From an uncultured Clostridium sp. (GTDB taxonomy: Bacteria; Bacillota; Clostridia; Clostridiales; Clostridiaceae), in NCBI GenBank assembly GCA_934746015.1, contig CAKVEW010000001.1:62001-126000 (forward strand): DNA of 64,000 nt, read 5' to 3'. The notes under the pieces were generated by a model that saw only the letters and a list, made by a program, of their open reading frames with translations, made no database searches and was not told where the DNA came from. The stretch's first letter is position 1. Each line of letters opens with the position of its first letter. Below, one piece after another: positions 56,529-64,000 of the stretch. Position numbers and translations under genes: made by a program.

Positions 56529-57798
56529 TTATAGCCCCTCCTAACATTTTGTAATCCTCAAAAAATCTTGGGTAAGATTTTGCTACACAATCGTAATCTT
56601 TTATAACTATAGGCTTTTTACACCTAGTTGCTGCTATTGCTAAAGTCATGGCTATTCTATGATCCTTCCAGCTCCATACTTCTACTCCGCCTTCTAGTTC
56701 TTCAACACCATATATTACTAGCCCCTCTTTTTTTTCTTCAATTCTAGCCCCAAGCTTATTAAGCTCAGTAGCCACCGCTTTTAATCTATCACATTCCTTA
56801 ATTCTTAGCCTTCCAGCATTTATAATTTCTGTTTTCCCTTTTGATAATGCTGCTACTAAAGAAATTACAGGTATTATATCTGGACATTGTGACCCATCTA
56901 TTATTGTAGAAACTAAATCTCCATCTACATGACAACTTAAATTATTACTAAAATTAAATTCAGCTCCCATTCTTTCTAGAATTTCTATTACTTCTTTATC
57001 TCCTTGAAGTGAGTCCTTTCTTAAATCTTGAACCTCCACTTCAGAGCCTAAGGCATCTGCACATAAATAAAATGCTCCTTGAGAATAATCTCCCTCAACT
57101 CTATAATTTCTAGAAATATAACCCTGATTTCCTTTAATTATAAATTCTCTATAATTATTATTCTCAATAGAAACACCAAAGTCCTTCATACAAGCTAATG
57201 TTAAATCTATATAGCCCTTAGATTCTAGCTCTGTAGAAAGTATTATCTTTGAATCTTCCTTTAATAAAGGTAAAGTAAATAAAAGCCCTGTTATAAATTG
57301 AGAACTAATATTTCCTGGTAAAGTATATTCGCTACTAGCCAAGTTTCCCTTAACCATTAAGCTTAATCTACCATCTACTGCATTATAACTAATTCCCTGT
57401 TCCTTAAATATATCATAATAAGTATCTAATGGTCTTTTACCTAAGTTTCCTCTTCCAACAAACTTAGTAATACCATCAAATAAAAGAGATATAGGAACTA
57501 AAAATCTAAGTGTAGAACCAGATTCATTACAATCTATAGTTCTCACTGTATTTCTCTTAGCAGCTTTATTAAAAGCTCCTGTAATAGTTAATTTATCCCC
57601 CTCTTTTTCAATTATTGCCCCTAGAGATATCATTCCATCTATAGTTGCATTAATATCATCAGAGTAATCTATATTTTCTATTGTAGAAACTCCACTAGCT
57701 AAAGCAGCACAAATTATAGCCCTATGAGCCATGCTTTTAGAAGGCGGAACCTTAACTATTCCTTTTAACTTACTATTTTTAAGTTTTATTTCTTGCAT
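56506..57798 (-). CDS. aroA: 3-phosphoshikimate 1-carboxyvinyltransferase (EPSP synthase)
   Basis: Transfers the enolpyruvyl group of PEP to shikimate 3-phosphate. About 430 residues with PPSKSMAHRAIICAAL (20-35), NESGSTLRFLVP (about 92) and GRLRIKECDRLKA near 335, all typical. I start at 57798, where GGGGG is upstream; a longer frame to 57867 is created by repeat E7 and should not be annotated as N-terminus. It overlaps aroC at its end. Confidence 0.95.
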   Translation of the reverse strand: MQEIKLKNSKLKGIVKVPPSKSMAHRAIICAALASGVSTIENIDYSDDINATIDGMISLGAIIEKEGDKLTITGAFNKAAKRNTVRTIDCNESGSTLRFLVPISLLFDGITKFVGRGNLGKRPLDTYYDIFKEQGISYNAVDGRLSLMVKGNLASSEYTLPGNISSQFITGLLFTLPLLKEDSKIILSTELESKGYIDLTLACMKDFGVSIENNNYREFIIKGNQGYISRNYRVEGDYSQGAFYLCADALGSEVEVQDLRKDSLQGDKEVIEILERMGAEFNFSNNLSCHVDGDLVSTIIDGSQCPDIIPVISLVAALSKGKTEIINAGRLRIKECDRLKAVATELNKLGARIEEKKEGLVIYGVEELEGGVEVWSWKDHRIAMTLAIAATRCKKPIVIKDYDCVAKSYPRFFEDYKMLGGAINEWSLWE

Positions 57799-58101
57799 AA
57801 AAACCCCCTTATTAAAATGTAGAATGTAGAATGTAAAATGTAGAATTATTGATGTAATTTGTTCCAAATTACTATTTTTTTATTATAATGAAAGAATTAA
57901 GGAATGAAGAAATGAAAGAATTATTGTTGTGATTCATTCTAAATCACTTTAAATAAAGTAATTTAAACAATTACTAATAAAGTAATTAACAATTTATAGT
58001 TTAATCTAAATTAATTAAAGTCAAAGTAATGAGATAATTTTAAAAAATAATTATACCATTTGTTTCAACTCTCTTACTTCTTCACTCTTACTTCTTACTT
58101 A
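57799..58101. mobile_element. Interspersed element E7 between aroB and aroA
   Basis: Left arm 57815-57850 has four AATGTAG/AATGTAA heptads ending AATT, then GTAATTTGTTCCAAATTAC (57854-57872), the same run as in E4. The middle contains GTGATT-N-AATCAC and plain AT-rich sequence. The right end (58068-58101) is of the CTTACTTCTTACTTA type, not the inverted heptad, so the element may be composite or rearranged. No gene. Confidence 0.5.
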
Positions 58102-59136
58102 TAAACTATCTCTTTGTACTATTTTGCTTTCTCCAATTTTGTTTAGAAATATTAAATTTAGTTTGTTATTTATATTCTTTTTATCTAATGAAATTGTTTC
58201 TTTTATTTCATTAAGAGCAATATCTAGTTTATAAGGAAGGTTATACTTAATTAATATATTCTTAATTATATCTGCTGTTCCTTTTTCTGTTTCAAAAGAT
58301 GCTTCACTTATTTTTGTAATTTCATACATTCCTATAGCTACAGCTTCTCCATGAGTATATTTATTATATTTATAATATTTCTCAATGGCATGCCCTATTG
58401 TATGACCAAAGTTTAAAAGCATTCTTTCGCCAGTATCCTTTTCATCTTTTTCCACAACTTCTTTTTTTATTTTGCAACAGTTGTGAATAATATACTCAAT
58501 ATTGTTCATAACTTCTTCTTTATCTTTATATTTCATTAACTTATCAAAGAAGTCTTTATCTTTTATGCATCCATATTTTATTACTTCTGCCATACCATCA
58601 TTAAATACTCTGTCACTTAGAGATTTTAAAACCTCTGGATCTATTATGACTTTTTTAGGATGATAAAAACTACCTACAAGATTTTTACCTCTATCTAAAT
58701 CTATACCTACTTTTCCACCTACACTACTATCTACTTGTGCCAATAATGTTGTAGGAACCTGTATAAATGAAATTCCTCTAAGATATGTAGATGCCACAAA
58801 GCCACCTAAATCTCCAATTACTCCACCACCTAAAGTTATAATTAAATCACTTCTTGTAAGCTTAAAATTTAAAAGCTCATCATAAATCTTTGGTAAAGTA
58901 AAAAAACTCTTAGTTTCCTCTCCAGCTTCAAGAACTAACTTCTTAGTATCATATCCAAAATCAGATAATTCCTTAAGAACTTTGTCTCCATAAAACTTAT
59001 CAACATTTTTATCCGTTAATATAAATATCTTTTTACCCTTAAATACTTCAGATATTTCCTTACTTAAATAATTAAGCAAACCCTTTTGTATAATTATATC
59101 ATAACTACTGTGAGATAAATCTACAGTTAACTTCAT
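58099..59136 (-). CDS. aroB: 3-dehydroquinate synthase
   Basis: NAD- and metal-dependent conversion of DAHP to 3-dehydroquinate. The 345-residue protein has ITLGGGVIGDLGGFVASTYLRG (about 101-122), VPTTLLAQVDSSVGGK and HGEAVAIGM near 268; metal ligands Glu, His and His are in place (NFGHTIGHAIEK). Second gene of the aroF2 operon, after element E8. Confidence 0.95.
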   Translation of the reverse strand: MKLTVDLSHSSYDIIIQKGLLNYLSKEISEVFKGKKIFILTDKNVDKFYGDKVLKELSDFGYDTKKLVLEAGEETKSFFTLPKIYDELLNFKLTRSDLIITLGGGVIGDLGGFVASTYLRGISFIQVPTTLLAQVDSSVGGKVGIDLDRGKNLVGSFYHPKKVIIDPEVLKSLSDRVFNDGMAEVIKYGCIKDKDFFDKLMKYKDKEEVMNNIEYIIHNCCKIKKEVVEKDEKDTGERMLLNFGHTIGHAIEKYYKYNKYTHGEAVAIGMYEITKISEASFETEKGTADIIKNILIKYNLPYKLDIALNEIKETISLDKKNINNKLNLIFLNKIGESKIVQRDSL

Positions 59137-59157
59137 GTAAACACACCCCTTGGTTTA

Positions 59158-59254
59158 ATGTAAAATGAAGAATGAAGAATGAAAAATTAATGTTGAAATT
59201 CAGCCTAAGCTGAATTTCTTCAATAATTCTACATTTTACATTTTACATTCTAAA
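59158..59254. mobile_element. Interspersed element E8 between aroF2 and aroB
   Basis: About 97 bases, nearly one palindrome: AATGTAAAATGAAGAATGAA heptads, AATT, centre GAAATTCAGC-CTAA-GCTGAATTTC (59195-59218), AATT, inverted heptads CTACATTTTACATTTTACATT. It ends 4 bases before the aroF2 stop codon. Centre and flanks are close to those of E5. Confidence 0.65.
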
Positions 59255-59258
59255 TTTT

Positions 59259-60272
59259 TTAAAGTTCTTTTCCTACTGCTGTCGCAATTGCTTTTAGTTC
59301 TTGAACTAGTGATTCATAATGGTCTGGTCTAATAGATTGTGGACCATCGCAAAGTGCTTTTTCTGGATTGTTATGAACTTCTATTATTAATCCATCAGCT
59401 CCTACTGCTATTGCTGCTTTTGCTAGTGGAGATATCATAAATCTCTTTCCTGTAGCATGGCTAGGATCTACTATTATAGGTAAATGACTTAATTTCTTAA
59501 CAGCTGGTATTGCACTTAAATCAAGGGTATTTCTTGTGTAAGTCTCAAAGGTTCTTATTCCTCTCTCACAAAGAATTACATTTTCATTTCCACCTGCCAT
59601 TATATATTCTGCTGACATAAGCCATTCTTCTATTGTAGCTGATAATCCTCTTTTTAATAGTATAGGCTTTCTTGTTCTTCCTAGTTCATTTAATAAGTCA
59701 AAGTTTTGCATATTTCTTGCACCAACTTGAATAACATCAACATCTCTTTCAAATATTTCAACATCATATGGTGACATTATTTCTGTCACTATAGGTAATC
59801 CTGTTTTTTCTCTAGCTATTTTTAAAAGCTCAAGTCCATCATGCTTTAAGCCTTGGAAACTATATGGTGAAGTTCTTGGCTTAAATGCACCACCTCTTAA
59901 GAAATTTGCCCCTAATTTCTTAACTGATTCTGCTATATAAGTTAATTGATCTTCACTTTCAACTGAACACGGTCCAGCTATCATAGCTATTTTATTTCCA
60001 CCAATTTCACTATCCCCAACTTTTATTATACTATCATCTGGATGGAATAATCTATTTGCTTTTTTAAAAGGTTCTTGAACATGCATAACCTTTTCTACTA
60101 TATCATTAGCTTCTATTTTTAATGGATCTATTTTACTTGTATCTCCTACAAGTCCTAATATAATTAAATCAGATCCAATTACAGGATTAACCTTTACCCC
60201 CTCTTTCTCTAATTCTTCTGTTAGCTTTTTAATTTCTAATTCATTTGTTTTTGGTTTTAAAATTATTACCAT
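59259..60272 (-). CDS. aroF: 3-deoxy-7-phosphoheptulonate synthase, isozyme 2 (type I-beta)
   Basis: Second DAHP synthase of the window, 337 residues. The TIM-barrel has all motifs seen in isozyme 1 ([49 protein letters not shown]). Residues about 170-245 are almost identical between the two, while the first 68 residues differ greatly. First gene of the aroF2-aroB-aroA-aroC-pheA operon, preceded by an aromatic-rich leader peptide and a terminator, so this isozyme is the one under the proposed attenuation. GGGGG lies before the ATG. Confidence 0.95.
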   Translation of the reverse strand: MVIILKPKTNELEIKKLTEELEKEGVKVNPVIGSDLIILGLVGDTSKIDPLKIEANDIVEKVMHVQEPFKKANRLFHPDDSIIKVGDSEIGGNKIAMIAGPCSVESEDQLTYIAESVKKLGANFLRGGAFKPRTSPYSFQGLKHDGLELLKIAREKTGLPIVTEIMSPYDVEIFERDVDVIQVGARNMQNFDLLNELGRTRKPILLKRGLSATIEEWLMSAEYIMAGGNENVILCERGIRTFETYTRNTLDLSAIPAVKKLSHLPIIVDPSHATGKRFMISPLAKAAIAVGADGLIIEVHNNPEKALCDGPQSIRPDHYESLVQELKAIATAVGKEL

Positions 60273-60319
60273 GAATAATGCCCCCTTTTATTATTAAATA
60301 TTTTTTATTTTATTTGTAT

Positions 60320-60347
60320 AAAAAAGAGAACTCCTAGGAGTTCTCTT
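60320..60347 (-). terminator. Attenuator terminator upstream of aroF2
   Basis: Perfect 24-base inverted repeat (60324-60347; arms AAGAGAACTCCT / AGGAGTTCTCTT), followed in the minus direction by TTTTTT. It stands between the leader peptide and the aroF2 start, so it must be read through for expression of the operon. Confidence 0.85.
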
Positions 60348-60389
60348 GTAATAACCATATATTCATAAAACAAAATATATAAATTTATG

Positions 60390-60515
60390 TTAAAAACTCA
60401 CTTTGAAAAGAATTATTTTTTTGTAAACAAAATAGCCAGCGCTAAAGAAAAAGCCCCAGAACATAAAGTAAAAAAAGTTATTAAAATTTACTATTTTGTT
60501 TATAATTCCTTTCAT
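60390..60515 (-). CDS. Aromatic-amino-acid-rich leader peptide of the aroF2 operon
   Basis: A 41-codon frame starting at the ATG at 60515 with GGAGG at 5 bases (60521-60525), and ending TAA at 60390. It has 11 Phe, 3 Tyr and 1 Trp. Residues 11-24 (FNNFFYFMFWGFFF) hold 8 Phe, 1 Tyr and 1 Trp. It lies 3' of a good promoter and 5' of an intrinsic terminator, ahead of a DAHP synthase operon ending in pheA. This is the layout of a ribosome-stalling attenuator like pheL. The peptide could also insert in the membrane, so a small membrane protein is the alternative. Confidence 0.75.
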   Translation of the reverse strand: MKGIINKIVNFNNFFYFMFWGFFFSAGYFVYKKIILFKVSF

Positions 60516-60548
60516 AAAGTCCTCCATAAATCTAAATTTCTTTACCTA

Positions 60549-60576
60549 ATTATACCAAAGCAAAATAGATTGTCAA
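60549..60576 (-). promoter_or_regulatory. Promoter of the aroF2-aroB-aroA-aroC-pheA operon
   Basis: On the minus strand TTGACA (60571-60576), 16-base spacer, TATAAT (60549-60554). Both hexamers are perfect. Transcription would begin about 25 bases before the leader peptide start codon. Confidence 0.8.
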
Positions 60577-60651
60577 TATAATTGTGAATATTTTCATTTT
60601 TTAATAACATATATTAGAAAAAATTAATAATTCGTGAATATGCTGATAATA

Positions 60652-62079
60652 TTATAGTATTGGAGCTATAAGTCTAATTAATGCCTCTTTAATTCTTATA
60701 TATCTTCCTCTAGTATCATACTCTTCAAGAATAACTTGTTTACTATCCTTAATATCATTTGCAAATATTTCTTCCTGTTCTTTGGTAAAATCGCTATCAA
60801 AAATTATTGCATTAATCTCAAAATTAAGTTGAAAACTTCTAATATCTAAATTTGCAGTTCCAATACTAGCAACCTTTCCATCTGCAGTAATAGTTTTAGA
60901 ATGAATAAATCCCTTTTGATACTTATAAATCCTAACACCAGATTCCATAAGTTCTCCCATATTAGCACTTAATATCCATTCCATAAAGAAGTGATCTGGT
61001 TTACCTGGAACCATAATTCTTACATCTACTCCTGATAAAGCTGCTATTTTTAATGCTTCTTTAATTGGCTCGTCAGGAACTAGATATGGTGTTTGTATGT
61101 AAATTCTTTCCTTTGCATTATTAATTATTTTCATATATGCATTCTTTATAAATTCCTCTTTATGGTCAGGCCCAGAAGAAATTATTTGAATTCCTATATT
61201 TCCATACTCTTCTTGATCTATGAAATAGTCATCATAATTTTTCAGCTCACCTTCTGATGCATAATCCCAATCTAAAATAAACCTTTTATTTAATTCGTTA
61301 ACTGCCTCTCCTTGAATTCTAATATGAGTGTCTCTCCAATACTCAAATTGCTTTCCTTTATTTATGTACTCATCTCCAACATTAAATCCACCAACATATC
61401 CAACTTTTCCATCTATAACAACTATTTTTCTATGATTTCTAAAATTCACACGTGTATTAATATAAGGTAGAAATCCTGGGAAAAACAAATAAAATTTGAT
61501 ACCAAGGCTTCTTATATATTTTACTTTATTACCTCTTAAACTTTTAGATCCCATTCCATCAGCTAAAAGCCTAACTTCCACACCTTCTTCAACCTTTTTC
61601 TTAAGTTCTTTAATTATAGTTTTTCCTAAACTATCCATTCTAAATATGTAATATTCTATATGTATAAACTTCTTTGCAGATCTAATATCCTCTATTAAAG
61701 CCTTGAATTTTTCTTCACCATCTATAAAAGTATCAACCTTATTTCCACAGGTATATAATACCCCACAATTATTATAATTCATTCTAATAAGGTCCATAAA
61801 CTCTTCAGATATACTACTATTTTCTTTTTCTTTTTTAAATTTTTCTAATAATTCCTTTACCTTTTTTTCATCTGTTACTTTCTTTTCCCTAAATATCTTT
61901 TGTCTACTTAAATTTTGACCAAAGAATAAATATATTATAAAGCCAATACCAGGAAGAACTAAAAGGATTATTAACCATGCCCATGTAGTAGTTGGCTCTT
62001 TTCTTTCAATAAATATTAGTGAAAGTGCAAATAAAATGTTAATCAAATAGGATACAAATAATATAATAGATACATTCAT
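60652..62079 (-). CDS. cls: Cardiolipin synthase
   Basis: Joins two phosphatidylglycerol molecules at the membrane. About 475 residues: two N-terminal spans (about 5-25 and 34-54), then two phospholipase D domains with HKD motifs, NHRKIVVIDGKVGYVGGFN (His about 216) and GFIHSKTITADGKVASIGTAN (His about 393). I start at 62079, where GAGGTG is 6 bases upstream; a GTG at 62088 overlaps that site. Monocistronic. Confidence 0.94.
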   Translation of the reverse strand: MNVSIILFVSYLINILFALSLIFIERKEPTTTWAWLIILLVLPGIGFIIYLFFGQNLSRQKIFREKKVTDEKKVKELLEKFKKEKENSSISEEFMDLIRMNYNNCGVLYTCGNKVDTFIDGEEKFKALIEDIRSAKKFIHIEYYIFRMDSLGKTIIKELKKKVEEGVEVRLLADGMGSKSLRGNKVKYIRSLGIKFYLFFPGFLPYINTRVNFRNHRKIVVIDGKVGYVGGFNVGDEYINKGKQFEYWRDTHIRIQGEAVNELNKRFILDWDYASEGELKNYDDYFIDQEEYGNIGIQIISSGPDHKEEFIKNAYMKIINNAKERIYIQTPYLVPDEPIKEALKIAALSGVDVRIMVPGKPDHFFMEWILSANMGELMESGVRIYKYQKGFIHSKTITADGKVASIGTANLDIRSFQLNFEINAIIFDSDFTKEQEEIFANDIKDSKQVILEEYDTRGRYIRIKEALIRLIAPIL

Positions 62080-62191
62080 TAACATCACCTCAATTCTTTG
62101 TTTTAATAATCATATTAGTTAATTATAATCTATTTTTCCCTATATTTAAACTTAGTAGCGTATTTATATAATAATTTCCCTCAATTTATAT

Positions 62192-62234
62192 ATAAAAAAA
62201 ACTACATATGAGTTTAATATACTCACTGTAGTTT
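62192..62234 (-). terminator. rho-independent terminator after the rubrerythrin gene
   Basis: Stem AAACTACA-N-TGAGT / ACTCA-N-TGTAGTTT in outline (62199-62234), followed by T residues in the minus direction. Confidence 0.78.
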
Positions 62235-62269
62235 CTTTTAATAGTTATATATTTAATAGAACTTTTATT

Positions 62270-62812
62270 TTATTCGAAATATCTGTTTAATAATCCCTTG
62301 AATGCTTGTCCATGTCTAGCTTCATCTTTACACATTTCATGAACTGTATCATGGATAGCATCTAAGTTTAATTCCTTAGCTAATTTAGCTAAATCCATTT
62401 TTCCTTGGCAAGCACCATGTTCTGCATCAACTCTTGCTTGTAGATTAGCCTTTGTATCAGCTACTACTACTTCTCCTATAAGTTCAGCGAATTTTGCAGC
62501 ATGTTCTGCTTCTTCGAAAGCTATTCTCTTATATGCTTCTGCAACTTCTGGGAATCCTTCTCTATCAGCTTGTCTTGACATTGCTAAGTACATTCCTACT
62601 TCTGTACATTCTCCCATGAAGTTAGCTTGTAATCCTTCCATAATTCTTGGATCTACATCCTTTGCAACTCCAACTCTGTGTTCATCAGCCCATTTTAAAT
62701 CTCCAGTTTGTTCTATGAACTTATCTGCTCCTGCTTTACATATTGGGCATTCTGCTGGTGCAGCTTCACCTTCATATACATATCCACATATTGTACAAAC
62801 AAATTTTTTCAT
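62270..62812 (-). CDS. Reverse rubrerythrin
   Basis: A 180-residue peroxide- and oxygen-reducing protein. The rubredoxin domain is at the N-terminus (Cys pairs in [10 protein letters not shown] and CPICKAG, about 5-25), followed by the ferritin-like diiron domain (about 45-178, with [11 protein letters not shown] and [13 protein letters not shown]). This order, opposite to classical rubrerythrin, is typical of clostridial reverse rubrerythrins that take electrons from NADH via rubredoxin systems. GGAGG precedes the ATG. Family members are controlled by PerR in other clostridia, consistent with the promoter palindrome upstream. Confidence 0.93.
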   Translation of the reverse strand: MKKFVCTICGYVYEGEAAPAECPICKAGADKFIEQTGDLKWADEHRVGVAKDVDPRIMEGLQANFMGECTEVGMYLAMSRQADREGFPEVAEAYKRIAFEEAEHAAKFAELIGEVVVADTKANLQARVDAEHGACQGKMDLAKLAKELNLDAIHDTVHEMCKDEARHGQAFKGLLNRYFE

Positions 62813-62881
62813 AATTAAACTCCTCCTATATTATAATTTCCACATTTAATTTATTTCTGCTTTCATCTCTCGACATAGATT

Positions 62882-62910
62882 ATTATATAATAATTATTAT
62901 TAGTTGTAAA
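62882..62910 (-). promoter_or_regulatory. Rubrerythrin promoter with a palindrome in the spacer
   Basis: On the minus strand TTTACA (62905-62910), exact 17-base spacer, TATAAT (62882-62887). The palindrome ATAATAATTATTAT (62887-62900) lies in the spacer, as would suit a PerR-like repressor. The AT-rich context makes chance palindromes common. Confidence 0.5.
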
Positions 62911-62962
62911 TAGTAAAATTAAATATTTTTTTATAAATTTTAATTTCTTTTACTTATTAGAA

Positions 62963-63000
62963 ATAAAAAAAGGAAATTCATTAGTTTTTTGAATTTCCTT
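62963..63000 (-). terminator. rho-independent terminator after the siderophore-binding protein gene
   Basis: Stem AAGGAAATTC / GAATTTCCTT (62970-63000), followed by T residues in the minus direction. Confidence 0.85.
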
Positions 63001-63028
63001 TTATTATATTTAATTATTCTCTATTTAA

Positions 63029-63976
63029 TTACTTAATATTTAAGGCAGTTTCCATATCTGAAATAATAGTATCTATTGCCATTATTCCACTTCCACCAAC
63101 ATACCAAGCTTGTGGATTTACATATATAATATGTCCATTTTCATATGCTTTAGTTGTCTTTATTAATTCATTTTCTACAGTTTCTTTAACTGATGCTTGT
63201 GCTCCAGTTATAGCTCCTCTATCTAAAACAAATAAATAATCTGGGTTCTTTTCTTTTAAGTATTCAAATGAAATATTTTGTCCATGAGTTGATGCTTCTA
63301 TTTGTGTATCAGCTGGAGTAAATCCAAACTTGCTATAAACCATATCATATCTTGAACCTTCACCATAAACTGATAAAGAACCTTCATTAAACATTGTCAT
63401 TAATGCTGTTGCATTGTTTTCTTTAACCTTTGCATTTACTGCTTCTAATCTCTTATTTATGTTTTCTAATTCAGTTGTAACTCCCTCTTCTTTATCAAAA
63501 ACTTTACCTAAAACCTTAGCATTATTTTCAACTGAAGCAAATATATCACTATTAGCTGTACCTAAGTATAATACTGGAGCAATTTTCTTTAAATCTTCAT
63601 AGTATGATTCTTGTCTTCCTTCTATTATAATCAAATCTGGTTCAACTTCATTAATTTTTTCTAAATCAAATTCCTTTAATGAGCCTAAATCTACATATTT
63701 ATCATCCTTATATTTATCTAAATATGATGGTAATGATCCCTTTGGAAGTGCAACTGGCTCAATACCTAACTTTGTCATTATATCTAATGAACCATAATCT
63801 AAAACAACAACATTTTTAGGGTTTACTGAAACTTCAACATCACCCTTTTGATCTGTTACAACAACTGTTTTATTTTCTTCCTTTGGTGCTTCTTCTGTAG
63901 TTGCTGTACTACATCCTACTGCTCCAACTGCTAATAACATAGCCATACTTAATGCAGTTAAAAATCTTTTTTTCAT
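63029..63976 (-). CDS. Iron-siderophore ABC transporter substrate-binding lipoprotein (FatB/CeuE type)
   Basis: A 315-residue lipoprotein: signal peptide with lipobox AVGC (Cys about 22), a short linker rich in Glu and Lys, and a class III helical-backbone binding fold (VVVLDYGSLDIMTKLGIEPVA-like, DLIIIEGRQ, AWYVGGSG). Members bind catecholate or mixed siderophores such as petrobactin; the ligand cannot be told from sequence. I start at 63976 with GGAGG upstream. The rest of the transporter is not in the window; the gene ends with a terminator, so partner genes would lie beyond the right edge. Confidence 0.88.
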   Translation of the reverse strand: MKKRFLTALSMAMLLAVGAVGCSTATTEEAPKEENKTVVVTDQKGDVEVSVNPKNVVVLDYGSLDIMTKLGIEPVALPKGSLPSYLDKYKDDKYVDLGSLKEFDLEKINEVEPDLIIIEGRQESYYEDLKKIAPVLYLGTANSDIFASVENNAKVLGKVFDKEEGVTTELENINKRLEAVNAKVKENNATALMTMFNEGSLSVYGEGSRYDMVYSKFGFTPADTQIEASTHGQNISFEYLKEKNPDYLFVLDRGAITGAQASVKETVENELIKTTKAYENGHIIYVNPQAWYVGGSGIMAIDTIISDMETALNIK

Positions 63977-64000
63977 TAATAATTCCTCCATTTTATATAA

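Larger units (their letters stand above)
60273..60651. promoter_or_regulatory. Leader region of the aroF2 operon (promoter, leader peptide, attenuator)
   Basis: The 379-base gap between cls and aroF2 holds, in minus-strand order, a consensus-like promoter (60549-60576), a 41-codon leader frame with its own GGAGG (60390-60515), a possible antiterminator arm (60392-60399), a strong terminator hairpin (60320-60347) and about 45 AT-rich bases before the aroF2 ribosome site. I looked for the T-box AGGGTGGNACCGCG sequence and did not find it. Confidence 0.75.

Noticed and set aside
57799..57867. N-terminal extension of aroA
   Set aside because: The extra codons are repeat sequence of element E7; the ATG at 57798 with GGGGG gives the normal EPSP synthase start.
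60387..60581. 64-codon plus-strand open frame upstream of aroF2
   Set aside because: It lies antisense to the leader peptide and its promoter, without a ribosome site; the minus-strand leader frame explains the region better.
60273..60651. T-box riboswitch ahead of the aroF2 operon
   Set aside because: The conserved T-box sequence and specifier-type stems were not found; a short aromatic-rich frame and terminator are present instead.

Overview
The window is very AT-rich, has short intergenic gaps, strong GGAGG ribosome sites and Clostridium-type genes (reverse rubrerythrin, pta-ackA, two-subunit serine dehydratase, maltose-type PTS with a family 4 glycosidase). It is best read as a chromosomal segment of a Clostridium sensu stricto species; I do not name the species. 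No rRNA, tRNA, CRISPR array, prophage or transposase gene was seen.

Layout. 1-9 kb: a DUF3592 membrane protein, sdaAA-sdaAB, an RpiR regulator, a 6-phospho-alpha-glucosidase and its maltose-type PTS permease, and a nucleoside kinase. 9-12.8 kb: DUF421 and DUF4363 proteins, a two-copy structured intergenic repeat, and small accessory genes including a chimeric pseudogene. 12.9-22 kb: arginine biosynthesis argGHC-argJB-argD-argF on the plus strand, with three interspersed repeat elements between genes. 22-26 kb: a secreted 3D-domain protein, then ackA and pta. 25.8-39.7 kb: a minus-strand cluster with SDR reductase, thiolase, MaoC hydratase, TetR regulator, two alpha/beta hydrolases, two paralogous CoA-transferases, a complete LIV-type ABC importer and an atypical KAS III-like enzyme. 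40-47.8 kb: nucleoid-associated protein, HAD phosphatase, PTS EIIBC, class II aldolase, ZIP transporter, CYTH protein, HD-GYP protein. 47.9-60.6 kb: shikimate/Phe/Tyr pathway in two minus-strand operons (aroF2-aroB-aroA-aroC-pheA and aroE-aroK-aroF1-tyrA), separated by small accessory genes. 60.6-64 kb: cardiolipin synthase, reverse rubrerythrin, iron-siderophore binding lipoprotein.

How the genes work together. The arg genes give glutamate-to-arginine by the acetyl-recycling route. The aro genes cover DAHP to Phe and Tyr precursors except 3-dehydroquinate dehydratase, which is not here. The 26-39 kb cluster looks like a self-contained catabolic unit: import of a small carboxylate, CoA transfer, (R)-3-hydroxyacyl-CoA/beta-ketoacyl-CoA interconversion, thiolysis to acetyl-CoA and ATP formation through Pta-AckA. 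Three similar palindromes at its promoters suggest that its own TetR protein controls it.

The main candidates for undescribed biology are: (1) a 41-codon Phe/Tyr/Trp-rich leader peptide followed by a terminator ahead of the aroF2 operon, a likely ribosome-mediated attenuator; (2) a family of interspersed elements with 7-nt-periodic inverted ends, one of which carries a broken four-helix-bundle gene; (3) the CoA-transferase/thiolase/KAS III cluster with its TetR regulon; (4) a tandem intergenic repeat with a conserved loop and one compensated stem pair.
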